The position numbers were made by a program, and so were the translations under genes. Positions 16,937-26,343 of a stretch of 64,000 bases of DNA are shown here, piece after piece. The stretch's first letter is position 1, and every line of letters begins with the position of its first letter. The notes under the pieces are model-generated. The model ran no database searches and was not told the DNA's origin. It saw only the letters and a list, made by a program, of their open reading frames with translations. The DNA is taken from positions 12,818,501 to 12,882,500 of the forward strand of contig NZ_JAPNKA010000001.1 in the NCBI RefSeq assembly GCF_026626635.1, read 5' to 3'. Source of the stretch: Archangium lansingense. Lineage in GTDB: Bacteria; Myxococcota; Myxococcia; Myxococcales; Myxococcaceae.

Positions 16937-19435
16937 CTAGGAATGAAGGTCCTCCCGCTCCCGCTGGGGTGCGTAGGGGACGGAGAAGCAGAAGGTGCTT
17001 CCCTTGCCCTCCTCGCTCGACACCCGCATGGAGCCGCCGTGGTGGAAGATGATCTCCCGTGAGATGTAGAGGCCCACGCCCATGCCTCCTCGGTCATGCG
17101 AGGTGCCCGAGTGGGCCCGGTAGAAGCGCTCGAAGAGGCGGGCCTGGCGCTCGACGGGGATGCCGATGCCCTCGTCGCTCACGCCCACCTCCACCTCGTG
17201 CGCATGCCGCTCCAGCCGAACCTCCACGCGCCCGCCGGACGGGGAGTAGCGCACAGCGTTGTCCAGCAGCACCACGAGCACTTGCCGCAGCCGCGTCCGG
17301 TCTCCACGGATGATGATGGGCTCCCCCGGCTTTACCCAGAGGTGGTGCTGGGTGCTCTGGGCGGCCATGTTCGCCACCGTCTCTTCGGCCAGCTCGCGCA
17401 GGTCCAACGGCTCCTCTGTCAGTTCGAGCCGGCCCAGGTGCAGCTGCGAGACATCCAGCAGCTCGCGCACGATGCGGTCGATGCGGTCGGCGCCACGGTT
17501 GATGGCATCGAGCATCTTGCGGTACGTGGTCGGCTTGGGCTCGGACTTGAGCGCGAGCTGGGCGTAGGACTTCATGATGGCCACGGGCGTCTTCAGCTCG
17601 TGCGCGGCCACGCGGACGAACTCGTCCTTGAGGTGGTCCAGCTCAATCATGTCGGTGACGTCGCGGGCCACGGACACGGCGCCAGTGATGCGGCCATGCT
17701 CATCGCGGATGGGCGCGGCATTGGCGCGCAGGTGTAGGGTGCGGCGCCGCTCGGGCGAGGGGAAGCTCAGGTCCGCATCCACCACGACGTTGCCGCGCAA
17801 CGCTCGCTGCAGGGGCATCTCCTCCACCCGAGGCACCCGGTCCGCCCCCAGCCGCACACCAAACAGCTCGAGGTAACTGTTGGAGAGCTGGAGGCCCGCG
17901 GACCCCACCTCCCCGAAGAACTGGCGCCCGGCCTTGTTCACGAAGGTGATGCGGCCCGAGGTGTCGCTCACCACCACGCTGTCCACCATGTTGTCGATGG
18001 TGGCCTGCAACTCCGCGCTCCGCTGCTGCAGCTGCGAGAGCAACCGGGTCCGCTCCTCCTCGGAGCGCTGGCGCTCGGTGATGTCGGCCAGGAAGAGGTA
18101 GCGCACGAGCATGCCCCCGCTCTGGACGATGGTGGTGGAGAGCTCCACCGGGAGCAGCTCCCCGTCGCGCCGCTGCACCGTCGCGCAGCTGCGCTGGCGG
18201 GGGGCCACCACCTCCCACCGCGCCAACAACTGCTGCAGCTCCGGGCCGAGCAGCACCTCGAAGGCTGGACGGCCCACCGCCTCTTCCTTCGTCCAGCCCA
18301 AGAGGCGCTCTGCCTGCACATTCCACTCGGTGATGCGCTGGTAGCAGTCCACGGCAACGACCGCGTCGAGCGAGGTCTCCAGCACCTCGCGCAGCCTGCG
18401 CTCGCTGCGCTCCAGCACCCCGTGGAGCCGACGGCGCTCCTCGAGCGCGAAGGACAGCTGACGCACGCGCAGGGTGCGATGCACCAGGAATGGCACAGCC
18501 AGCAGCACGGTCCAGACCGCTACACCGAGCAGGAGGATGGCCAGCCGGAAGCGACGGATACTGGAGAACAGGGAAGACTCCGCGCTGGAGACGTGGACAG
18601 TCCACCCCGACTCGCCAACCTCCACCTTGGTGGTGCGCCGGGGCCCGGGCATCTGCCTGGCCTCGTACTGGAGTGCATCCCCGAGCGTGAGCTCCCCCAG
18701 AGACGCCACCGTCAATCCCTGCGACCGAGCCCACTCCAGTAGGGGCACCTTGCCGGGGTAAGCGAAGATCCGCCCCCTGGGCGTGGTGACATAGAGGAGC
18801 TCCTCCCCACCCGGAGCATTCGCCTGCTGGAGGATGCCGTGCAGCTCGGGGATGAAGATGTCCACGGCGATCACCCCCACCAGCGTCCCGGAGGCCTCGC
18901 GAAGGGCTCGCGCATGGACGCGGTAGATGGAGTCCCGCACGTGGTGGGGCTCTGGGAATACGGGCGCGCCCTGGCCTTCCATCGCCTGTTGATACCAGCG
19001 CTGCTCGCGAATCTCCCCGGGCTGGGATTCCCGGGCGTCGGTGACGACGACGGAAGCCTGACCGGGCTCGACACGTTGGGCATAGAGCGCCAGGGCAGGC
19101 CTCTCCCCAGGATGGGCCGAGGGCTCGAACCAGACCCCCAGCCCATGGATGGCCTCCGAGGGAGCCGAGGAGAGCAGCGCCTGAAGGAATCGCTCCAGCT
19201 CGGCCGAGTCCCTCACGGGCGCCACGACGGCGGCTGTCGATTCAGCGACATGCCCGGTGTAGACGATGCCGGGCTTGAGCAGGTAGGCGACCTCCTTGGC
19301 CCGGAGCATCTGCCGCAATAGGGCCTCGGCCTCCAGCCGCTGGCGGGTCATCGAATAGAAGGCCACCAGCCCCCCGGTAAAGACAACCCCGAGGAGCAGG
19401 AGGATGGACACGAGAGACTTGAAGGGCAGCTTCAT
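16937..19435 (-). CDS. Sensor histidine kinase with periplasmic sensor and two PAS domains
   Basis: An 832-residue membrane kinase. A transmembrane helix at residues 7-28 is followed by an extracytoplasmic region of about 260 residues resembling a double Cache sensor, a second helix (RLAILLLGVAVWTVLLAVPFL), two PAS domains (LREVLETSLDAVVAVD, and LQATIDNMVDSVVVSD), then HisKA with phospho-acceptor His612 (AAHELKTPVAIMKSY) and HATPase with N-box Asn726, DEGIG 754-758 and GMGVGLYI. All catalytic boxes are intact. The start at 19435 gives MKLPFKSLVSILLLL, placing the first helix correctly. It probably signals to the adjacent receiver protein. The ligand is unknown. Confidence 0.96.
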   Translation of the reverse strand: MKLPFKSLVSILLLLGVVFTGGLVAFYSMTRQRLEAEALLRQMLRAKEVAYLLKPGIVYTGHVAESTAAVVAPVRDSAELERFLQALLSSAPSEAIHGLGVWFEPSAHPGERPALALYAQRVEPGQASVVVTDARESQPGEIREQRWYQQAMEGQGAPVFPEPHHVRDSIYRVHARALREASGTLVGVIAVDIFIPELHGILQQANAPGGEELLYVTTPRGRIFAYPGKVPLLEWARSQGLTVASLGELTLGDALQYEARQMPGPRRTTKVEVGESGWTVHVSSAESSLFSSIRRFRLAILLLGVAVWTVLLAVPFLVHRTLRVRQLSFALEERRRLHGVLERSERRLREVLETSLDAVVAVDCYQRITEWNVQAERLLGWTKEEAVGRPAFEVLLGPELQQLLARWEVVAPRQRSCATVQRRDGELLPVELSTTIVQSGGMLVRYLFLADITERQRSEEERTRLLSQLQQRSAELQATIDNMVDSVVVSDTSGRITFVNKAGRQFFGEVGSAGLQLSNSYLELFGVRLGADRVPRVEEMPLQRALRGNVVVDADLSFPSPERRRTLHLRANAAPIRDEHGRITGAVSVARDVTDMIELDHLKDEFVRVAAHELKTPVAIMKSYAQLALKSEPKPTTYRKMLDAINRGADRIDRIVRELLDVSQLHLGRLELTEEPLDLRELAEETVANMAAQSTQHHLWVKPGEPIIIRGDRTRLRQVLVVLLDNAVRYSPSGGRVEVRLERHAHEVEVGVSDEGIGIPVERQARLFERFYRAHSGTSHDRGGMGVGLYISREIIFHHGGSMRVSSEEGKGSTFCFSVPYAPQREREDLHS

Positions 19436-19590
19436 GGTGGCAGGGACCGACCACGGCGCGTGGGAAGGACATTCTCTTGGGGAACACGTGTGCCCCCCAC
19501 TGCCCACCGGCCATCACCCTCGGAGGCCAGCGCCTGCCATCTGGTTCACACCGCACGGGAGCGGGCGGTCGCAAGCCCTCCCAGCCCCGC

Positions 19591-20019
19591 TCAGGCCACC
19601 TTCCCGAGCCGCTTCGCACGCATCCGGGCGATGAGCTCGCGCGCCTCGGCCTCCGAGGCCACGAAGTGGACCTTGTTCAGCACGCTCGCATCCGCCCGTC
19701 CGGACAGGTGCGCCGCGAGGGCAATCCCCTTGGTCAGGGCCCGGTGGAGCAACCGCGCGCCGATGTAGAAGGTGCCGAGGATCCACTCCGGCCGCACGTG
19801 CAGACTGAGATGGTGCCCGCCCTCGACATCCAGGGTGGTGGCCTCGCTCAGGTCCGCCACGAGGAAGAAGGGCCGCTGCTGGCCCAGCTCCCGGTAGATG
19901 TCCACCATGCTGACAGCGTCTTCCAGGGTGGCCTGGCCCCGGGTGTGGACCAGGACGAGGTCAGGGGGCTCGAAACGAAGCGTGCTGTCTCCGACCTTCC
20001 ATTCGCGCTGCTCAGCCAT
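19591..20019 (-). CDS. STAS/SpoIIAA-like domain protein
   Basis: A 142-residue protein starting MAEQREWKVGDSTLRFEPPD at 20019; the frame is open further upstream, but that part lies over the dehydrogenase fragment. The layout, a beta strand (DLVLVHTRGQATLEDAVSMV), a helix, a strand (PFFLVADLSEATTLD), and later helices (ALTKGIALAAHL, then EAEARELIARMRA), resembles the SpoIIAA-like/STAS group of small soluble proteins. No phosphorylatable serine motif is obvious. It stands alone between the histidine kinase and a pseudogene. The function is unknown. Confidence 0.7.
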   Translation of the reverse strand: MAEQREWKVGDSTLRFEPPDLVLVHTRGQATLEDAVSMVDIYRELGQQRPFFLVADLSEATTLDVEGGHHLSLHVRPEWILGTFYIGARLLHRALTKGIALAAHLSGRADASVLNKVHFVASEAEARELIARMRAKRLGKVA

Positions 20020-20105
20020 GTCCGGCCTGATAGCTCGGGCCGGGCCACGGACGAAGCGCGCGTTCCACCACGGATGTGCGCTGCTCAACGTTCGCGAGCG
20101 CGGGC

Positions 20106-20267
<162 letters not shown>

Positions 20268-20344
20268 CCCGCGCTGGGACGCGGATGCTCTCCCGGGATT
20301 GACTCCGAAATCAACCCAGCGGGAGCCACCCGGAGGGAGCTGCA

Positions 20345-20983
20345 CTATGCGTGCGTGGGAGAGTCATCTGCATCCGGGGAGATGAGCCCCTCTTCCTCGG
20401 CCAACGAGCGCAGGTGGGACTTGATGCGCTGGAACTGCTGGCGCAACGCCGCCGCCTTGCGCTTGAGCGCCGCGTCCGTCAGCTCCTCCTCTCCTTCCGA
20501 CATCACCCGCGCCACCTCATCCCAAGACAGCCGCTGATCCACCCGCAGCAACAGCAACATGCGCTCCTGGGGATCCAAGCTCTCGCGCAGGGCGCGGAAA
20601 CGCTCCTTCACCGAGGTGCGCTGCCAGGGCCGTGTCTCCGAGCGCATCTTGATGGCCTCGTCCGGTAGCCGGGACGTGGTCATCGGCTGTTCCCTTCCGG
20701 CCGGCGCGTGCATCACCTGGTAGCACGCGTTGCGAGCCAACCGATAGGCCCACGTCCGGAAGGAGCTCTCCCAACGGAAGCCCGAAAGCCCTCTCAGGAG
20801 GTTCTCGCTAAAGAGGCTGAAAGCATCTCGGCTCCGTTCATAGTCATGCAGCACCGACGCCATCAGCCGCATGATCTCCTGCCCATACCCTTCCAGCGCC
20901 CGCTCCACGGCCCCAGCCAGGTCGCCCTGCTTGCTCAACGCCCGGATCTCCTGCTCCAGCTTCTCGCGCTCTTCCAACTGCAT
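20345..20983 (-). CDS. RNA polymerase sigma factor, sigma-70/ECF type
   Basis: About 212 residues. Region 2 is seen in LFSENLLRGLSGFRWESSFRTWAYRLARNACYQV and region 4 in LDPQERMLLLLRVDQRLSWDEVARVM followed by LKRKAAALRQQFQRIKSHL. ATG 20983 (MQLEEREKLEQEI) follows GGGAG at about seven bases; an in-frame ATG at 21016, just inside the intercistronic gap, is the alternative. It lies directly downstream of the giant kinase gene at 21032 on the same strand, so the pair is likely co-transcribed and the kinase may control it (inference). No anti-sigma factor is adjacent. Confidence 0.87.
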   Translation of the reverse strand: MQLEEREKLEQEIRALSKQGDLAGAVERALEGYGQEIMRLMASVLHDYERSRDAFSLFSENLLRGLSGFRWESSFRTWAYRLARNACYQVMHAPAGREQPMTTSRLPDEAIKMRSETRPWQRTSVKERFRALRESLDPQERMLLLLRVDQRLSWDEVARVMSEGEEELTDAALKRKAAALRQQFQRIKSHLRSLAEEEGLISPDADDSPTHA

Positions 20984-21031
20984 GGTGGCTCTCCCTCGCT
21001 GCCTCTCGTTGTCCATCACTCCCCGCCATCC

Positions 21032-24000
21032 TCACACCGGCCCCGAAATCTCCACCTCCGGCCACGGCTCGTCTGGCCGTTCCAGGGCCAGCACGGCATG
21101 CCGCTCGAACTCGCCGGCTCCCTGTACTCGCGCGATGCGCACTGCCTCGAGCAGGCGCGCGTGGGCCTCCTCCTCGTTGCCCAAGACCCGCTGCGCCTCG
21201 GCCCCGATGCGGTGAAGCTCTGCCTCGTAGGAGCGCTCGCCCACCGCCTCCACCCAGCGCATGCCCTCCTGCACCGCGAGCAGCGCCTCGCGAGGCTCGG
21301 ACAAGCGCAGGTGCACTTCCGCCAACAATCCGAGATTGTGGGGCATGCCCGCGCGCAGGCCCGTCATCCGCCAGCGCCCGAGAAACTCGCGCATCTGCTC
21401 CAGCCCCTGCTGGGGCTGTCCCAGCCGGGCCAGGGCCCAGCCCCGCAACAGGCCGGACCACTCGATGAACAACCGCAACCAGTGCTCGCGAGCGAGGGCA
21501 TGGCACTCCTCGGCCAGCACGAGCGTGCCGCGTGCGTCACCGCGCACCTGTCGGGACACGGCGGCGTAGAGCAGCGTATAGGCCTGGGTGTTCGGGTGAC
21601 CGATGCGTCCGGCCAGCGCCAGGGCCTCGCGCCGGTACTCACGTGCTCTCTCCGGCTGGCCGAGCACCGCGTGGATGAGGGAGGCGTGGATGAGCGCCAC
21701 CGCCGTGGGGTCCACCCAGTGCTTCTCCGCCAGCACCCGGTGCTGCTCCGGGGAGAAGTCGGAGCATGCCAGGGCCCGCTCCACGTACTCGCGCGCCGCG
21801 TGCTGCTGACCCCAGGCGAAGAAGTCAGCGGCCATCATCCGGTAACCCAGGGAGAGCAGCTCCTGGTTGTGCTTGCGTGAGCCCAGGTCCACCAGCTGCT
21901 CGGCCAGCTCGTGGGAGAGGCGGTACTCGGCACGGGCGAAGTAGTAGGCGAAGGGGCCCCAATACGGCAGCTCCAGGTCCGGCAGCTCATCGCCCACCTG
22001 ATGGAAGAGCTCGCGGGCCCGGACGTACGTCTGCTTCACCTCGGGCGAGCGGTAGCCCTGCACCTGCGACAGGGGAATGCCCAGGGCGATGAGAAGCTGG
22101 AGCTCCTGCTGAATCCGCTGGGCGGCGTCGGGCATGGAGCGCAGCAGCTTCAGCGCGTACTGGAGGTGACTCACTGCTTCCTGGTTGGCCGAGTGCAGGC
22201 TGGCGCGGATGCCAGCCCGCATCCAGTGGTGGATGGCGGGCTCGTACTCGCCCGCCTCGGTGTAGTGGTGGGCCAGCACTTCGGGCTGCGTCTCCACCAC
22301 CTCGGGGAATTGCTCCAGCAGTGCCTGGGCGATTCGCCGGTGGTGCTGGCGCCGGGTGCTGCGCAGCAGCGACTGGTAGGCCGCGTCCTGGATGAGGGCA
22401 TGGCGGAACTGGTAGCCAAGCCCGTCCTCCTCCGAGTCGCGCTGGAGGAGGCCCGAGGACACCAACGACTCCAGGTCCTTGCGCAACGCGGAGGAGCCGC
22501 GCCGCGTCAGCGTGGCCATCAGCGCATGCGAGAAGGTGCGCCCCACCACCGAGCACAGCTGGGCCAGCGCCTTCTGCCCCGCTGGCAGCATGTCCAGGCG
22601 CGCCAGCAGCAGCTCATGCAGGGTGACGGGGATGGTGGGCAGGGAGCCACCTCCGGCCACCATGCGCGTCATCTCCTCCACGAAGAGAGGAATGCCGTCC
22701 GTCTTCGCCACGAGCTGCTGCACCGTCTCGCGCGGCAGCTCGCGTCCCCCGGCCGACTCCTGCACCAGGGTGGCGGTGAGCTGCGCCGGCAGCCGCTCCA
22801 GGCCCACCCGGAGCAGCGGACCCGTGGTGGGCCAGACATGCTGGAAGCGCGGGCGAGCGCTCAGCAGGAGCAGGACGCGCGCCCGCTCCACCCGGCTCAG
22901 CATGTAGCCGAGCAGCTCCAACGTGGAGGGGTCCGCCCAGTGCAGGTCCTCCATCACCGCGAGCACCGGGCGCACCCGGGCCATGCGCAACAGCAGCTCC
23001 GTCAGGGCCTCGAAGGTGCGCTCCTTCTGTCGGTCCGGCGAGAGCTGGAGGATGGGCAGGTTCTCCTTCACCGGCAGCGAGAGGAACGCGGCGATGAGGG
23101 CCATGTGCTCCGGCTCCAGGCCCAACGCCCCCAGGTGCTCCTCCAGCCGGGCCAGGTTCTCCCCCGGCGAGCCCTCTGCCTCCAGGCGGAAGAGGTGCTG
23201 CAACATCTCGATGATGGGGTGGAAGGCGCTGTTGGCGAACTGGCTCCAGCACTGGCAGCGCAGGCGGATGCTGGTGGAGGGCGTCACCTGGAGGCGCACC
23301 TCCTGGATGAGGCGCGACTTGCCGATTCCGGCCTCTCCCGTGACGAGCACGAAGGAGCCCTGGCCTTCCCGGGCCCGCGTCCAGGCGTCGAGGAGCTGGC
23401 GCAGCTCTCCCTGGCGGCCCACCAAGGGGGAGAGCGCACCGGCGGCCAGCGCCCGATCGAAGCGGAACACCGTCTTGCGCTCGCGCGTCACGCGCCAGGC
23501 CTCCACCTGCCGCGCGCCGGACAGCCCCTCGAAGGTGCGTGTGCCGAGCACCTCGGAGTCGAAGACTGGGTGCACCAGGGTGTGCGTGGCGTGGCTGAGC
23601 AGCACCGTGCCGGACCCGGCCTGGCGCGCCAACCACGAGGCGATGCGAGGGGCCTCTCCCTGGATGGTGGGCGTACGCCCCCGCAGCTCCGGAAGGATGT
23701 CGTCGAACACCACCGTCTCGGTGTGGATGCCCACCTGCACCGCCAGCGAGCCCAGCGCGAGCGAGGAGAAGCGCTCGCGCAACTCACCGGGCAGCGCGCC
23801 GACCAGGTACATCCCCGCTCGCACCGCCCGCTCCGAGTCCTCCTCTCGGGCCACCGGGTAGCCGAAGCAGGCGAGTACCTCGTCTCCTACGCAGGTGGTG
23901 ATGGAGCCACCGTGCCGCTGGATGACCTCCGAGCAGCGCTTCTGGAAGCTGGCCTCCAGCTCGCTGAAGTCCTCCGGGTCCAGCTCCCCGGCAAGCCCCC

Positions 24001-25078
24001 TCAGGCCCACGAGCCGGCAGGACACCAGCGTCACCTGTCGGCGCTGGGGCGCCACCGTGCGAGGCTCCTCGCGCCAGGGCCCCAGCCGCTCCTCCAGCCG
24101 GCGCAGCCCGTCGCGCAGCTCGGCGGCCGCGGGCAGACGCTCCTGGGGCTCCTTCGCCAGGGCGGCGGCGACCAGCGCATCCACCTCCTCGGGCACCTCC
24201 GAATGGCGGGCGCGGATGCGAGGCACGGGGTCCGGAGACACCACCTGGGCACGCAGCTCCTCGAGCGTGGCGCTCGGGTAGGGCAGCTCCCCGGTGAGCA
24301 TCTCGTAGAGCATGACGCCAGCGGACCAGATGTCCGTGCGCTCATCCTGCGCGCCGCCGCGCCACTGCTCCGGGGACATATAGGGTGGCGTGCCCGCGGT
24401 GGGCAGGTAGGGCAAGGGCGAGCTGCTGGAGGACGACGTCAGCCAGGCGAGGCCGAAGTCCAGCAGCTTCACCGTGCCCTGCCGGGTGAGGAAGACATTG
24501 CTGGGCTTGAGGTCGCGGTGGACGATGTGGCGGCTGTGCGCGTGCGCCAGCCCCGAGGCCACCGCGAACATGATCTCCACCGCGCGCCGCACGCCCAACC
24601 GCTGCTCGCGCTGGAGCAGCGCGCCGAGCGACTCTCCCTCCAGACACTCCATGACGAGGAAGGGAATACGCGGCTCCCAGGGCGCGCCTACCCACTCGGC
24701 CACGTCGAAGATGCGGACGATGTTCTCGTGGTCGAGCTGCGCGATGGCGCGAGCCTCCTGGTGCAGCATGTTGATGAGCCACTGCCCACCCCGCCCCTCG
24801 CCGGGGAGGATGAACTTGAGGGCCACCTCGCGCTGCAGCTCCTCGTCGCGGGCACGGAACACCAGGCCCATGGCCCCGCCGCCCAGCTCGGAGATGATGT
24901 CGAAGCGGTGACCATCCGAGCCGCCCAGCCGCTCCCCGGGAGCCGGCTTGCGGAACGGGAGCGGCTCCTGTGCCACCTCCTTCAGGAATGAATCGCCGAA
25001 GTCCTGGTCATCGGACCTGGCACTACTCGCCGGAGGCGAGTGTCCGTCCCTGGGAGTGTGACCGGTCTTCTCACGCAT
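21032..25078 (-). CDS. Ser/Thr kinase-cyclase-like-ATPase-TPR fusion protein (paralogue 1)
   Basis: A 1348-residue soluble signalling protein. Kinase about 59-332: glycine loop GGGAMG, Lys88, HRD 187-189, DFG 207-209, TPPYMSPEQW. Residues about 345-530 are a class III cyclase-like domain: VTLVSCRLVGLRGL has lost the first metal Asp, while CVGDEVLACFGYP is kept, so catalysis is doubtful. STAND/AAA ATPase about 552-850: Walker A GEAGIGKS 581-588 and Walker B LAVMEDLHWADPS. The rest is TPR-like repeats. The architecture is that of the kinase/cyclase fusions reported with TOMM peptides and of PknK-like regulators. The start at 25078 follows GGGGAG at six bases; ATG 25144 has no ribosome site. It is divergent from the patatin operon and followed by a sigma factor. 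Confidence 0.95.
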   Translation of the reverse strand: MREKTGHTPRDGHSPPASSARSDDQDFGDSFLKEVAQEPLPFRKPAPGERLGGSDGHRFDIISELGGGAMGLVFRARDEELQREVALKFILPGEGRGGQWLINMLHQEARAIAQLDHENIVRIFDVAEWVGAPWEPRIPFLVMECLEGESLGALLQREQRLGVRRAVEIMFAVASGLAHAHSRHIVHRDLKPSNVFLTRQGTVKLLDFGLAWLTSSSSSSPLPYLPTAGTPPYMSPEQWRGGAQDERTDIWSAGVMLYEMLTGELPYPSATLEELRAQVVSPDPVPRIRARHSEVPEEVDALVAAALAKEPQERLPAAAELRDGLRRLEERLGPWREEPRTVAPQRRQVTLVSCRLVGLRGLAGELDPEDFSELEASFQKRCSEVIQRHGGSITTCVGDEVLACFGYPVAREEDSERAVRAGMYLVGALPGELRERFSSLALGSLAVQVGIHTETVVFDDILPELRGRTPTIQGEAPRIASWLARQAGSGTVLLSHATHTLVHPVFDSEVLGTRTFEGLSGARQVEAWRVTRERKTVFRFDRALAAGALSPLVGRQGELRQLLDAWTRAREGQGSFVLVTGEAGIGKSRLIQEVRLQVTPSTSIRLRCQCWSQFANSAFHPIIEMLQHLFRLEAEGSPGENLARLEEHLGALGLEPEHMALIAAFLSLPVKENLPILQLSPDRQKERTFEALTELLLRMARVRPVLAVMEDLHWADPSTLELLGYMLSRVERARVLLLLSARPRFQHVWPTTGPLLRVGLERLPAQLTATLVQESAGGRELPRETVQQLVAKTDGIPLFVEEMTRMVAGGGSLPTIPVTLHELLLARLDMLPAGQKALAQLCSVVGRTFSHALMATLTRRGSSALRKDLESLVSSGLLQRDSEEDGLGYQFRHALIQDAAYQSLLRSTRRQHHRRIAQALLEQFPEVVETQPEVLAHHYTEAGEYEPAIHHWMRAGIRASLHSANQEAVSHLQYALKLLRSMPDAAQRIQQELQLLIALGIPLSQVQGYRSPEVKQTYVRARELFHQVGDELPDLELPYWGPFAYYFARAEYRLSHELAEQLVDLGSRKHNQELLSLGYRMMAADFFAWGQQHAAREYVERALACSDFSPEQHRVLAEKHWVDPTAVALIHASLIHAVLGQPERAREYRREALALAGRIGHPNTQAYTLLYAAVSRQVRGDARGTLVLAEECHALAREHWLRLFIEWSGLLRGWALARLGQPQQGLEQMREFLGRWRMTGLRAGMPHNLGLLAEVHLRLSEPREALLAVQEGMRWVEAVGERSYEAELHRIGAEAQRVLGNEEEAHARLLEAVRIARVQGAGEFERHAVLALERPDEPWPEVEISGPV

Positions 25079-25435
25079 CCTCTGCTCCCCGGTCGACGGG
25101 CCTTCGCGCTGCAAGGCCTTGCTGGATGAAGTTACGGGTCCCATGGTCACCGGGCAACGCAACGGGCCAGGAGGGCAGGTGCTCTGTCCAGGGCTGGCAA
25201 CCCGCCCTCCCGGAAAGACAGACACTGTCCTCGCGAATCGTTCATTCGAAGCTCCTGTCGAGGAGGAGAGGCACCGGTCCCGTTCGTGATGCGACAAGGT
25301 GCATGGCTCCCCTCTCCGCCCCCTGGGCATCCAGGCAGAGGACCCTTCGTGCTCCCCACCGGGCTCCGGAACGTCACAGAGCCCGCGCAGGCCCTCTACC
25401 CGCTGGAATCTGCTGAGGCATGGGGGACTGTGGGC
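25079..25435. promoter_or_regulatory. Divergent intergenic region between kinase paralogue 1 and the patatin operon
   Basis: A 357-bp spacer with no supported gene. Frames run through it from both sides, but without ribosome sites or protein-like composition. It must carry the promoters for the minus-strand kinase and for the plus-strand patatin-DyP-P450 operon. No convincing -35/-10 or -24/-12 pair could be assigned by eye. Confidence 0.45.
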
Positions 25436-26317
25436 GTGACATTTCCTTTCAAGAATCTGGTCTTCGAGGGGGCCGGCGTCCGCAATTGCGCCTACGCCGG
25501 CGCGCTGCTCGCGTTGGAGGCGTACGGCGCCTTCCGACAAGTGGAGCAGGTGGCGGGAACGTCTTCGGGCTCCATCGCCGCCACCCTGGTGAGTGTGGGC
25601 TACAGCCCGGCCGAGGTCCGCCAGGCGATGCTCGACCTGGACTTCGCCGCCATCCGCGATGGCAACTGGGTCACCGGGCCGCCCCGGATGTTCAACCGCT
25701 ACGGCTGGAACCCGGGGGACTACTTCCTCGCGAGCATTGAGAAGGTCATCGCCACCAAGACGGGGGATGGACGCATCACCTTCGCCCAGCTGCGCCAGCG
25801 CGGCTTCAAGCCCCTGTACGTGGTGGGCACCAGCCTGTCGGCGCGCAACGTGCGTGTCTTCCCTGACGAGCGCAGCCAGGACATGGCCGTCGCGGATGCG
25901 GTCCGCATCTCCATGTCCATTCCCTTCTTCTTCGCCAGCCGCGAGTTCCAGGGCGAGGTCTACGTCGACGGCGGGGTGATGTGGAACTACCCCATCGACC
26001 TGTTCGACGGCCCGGAGGGCTACAACTCCCGAACGCTCGGCTTCTTCATGGACACCTTCGACCAGCCGGAGCCGGACCCCATCCACAACGTGCACGACTT
26101 CGCCGGAGCCTTCTTCGCCTCGCTGCTCGCCTCCCAGGAGATCGACTTGATGAACAGCCCCGCCAACCTGGCGCGGAGCGTCCGCATCAACGACATGGGC
26201 CTGAAGCCGACGGAGTTCGGAATCACCCGAGAGCAGAAGCTGGCCCTCATGCAGCAGGGCCAGCAGGCCACGCGAACCTTCCTGGAGCGCTACACGGCAT
26301 CACATTCCGCAGCGTAA
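25436..26317 (+). CDS. Patatin-like phospholipase
   Basis: A 293-residue patatin-family lipid acyl hydrolase. The oxyanion region is FEGAGVRNCAYAGAL (Gly/Arg pattern of DGGGxRG), the nucleophile elbow is GTSSGSIAA (GxSxG), and the catalytic Asp is in VYVDGGVMWNYPID. Together these give the Ser-Asp dyad, so the enzyme should cleave acyl esters of phospholipids. GTG 25436 (VTFPFKNLVFEGAG) is chosen because GGGGGA stands about nine bases upstream; GTG 25430 is possible. No signal peptide is visible. It is the first gene of the operon with the genes at 26344, 27612 and 29138; a 26-bp gap separates it from the second gene. Confidence 0.93.
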   Translation: MTFPFKNLVFEGAGVRNCAYAGALLALEAYGAFRQVEQVAGTSSGSIAATLVSVGYSPAEVRQAMLDLDFAAIRDGNWVTGPPRMFNRYGWNPGDYFLASIEKVIATKTGDGRITFAQLRQRGFKPLYVVGTSLSARNVRVFPDERSQDMAVADAVRISMSIPFFFASREFQGEVYVDGGVMWNYPIDLFDGPEGYNSRTLGFFMDTFDQPEPDPIHNVHDFAGAFFASLLASQEIDLMNSPANLARSVRINDMGLKPTEFGITREQKLALMQQGQQATRTFLERYTASHSAA

Positions 26318-26343
26318 GGCTCCAGCTCCCAAGGAGTGCGTCC

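Noticed and set aside
21911..24991. A 1026-codon open frame on the plus strand opposite the giant kinase
   Set aside because: Its product is a His/Gln/Arg/Leu-rich chain without motifs. It is the complement of a strongly GC3-biased real gene, which keeps antisense frames open.
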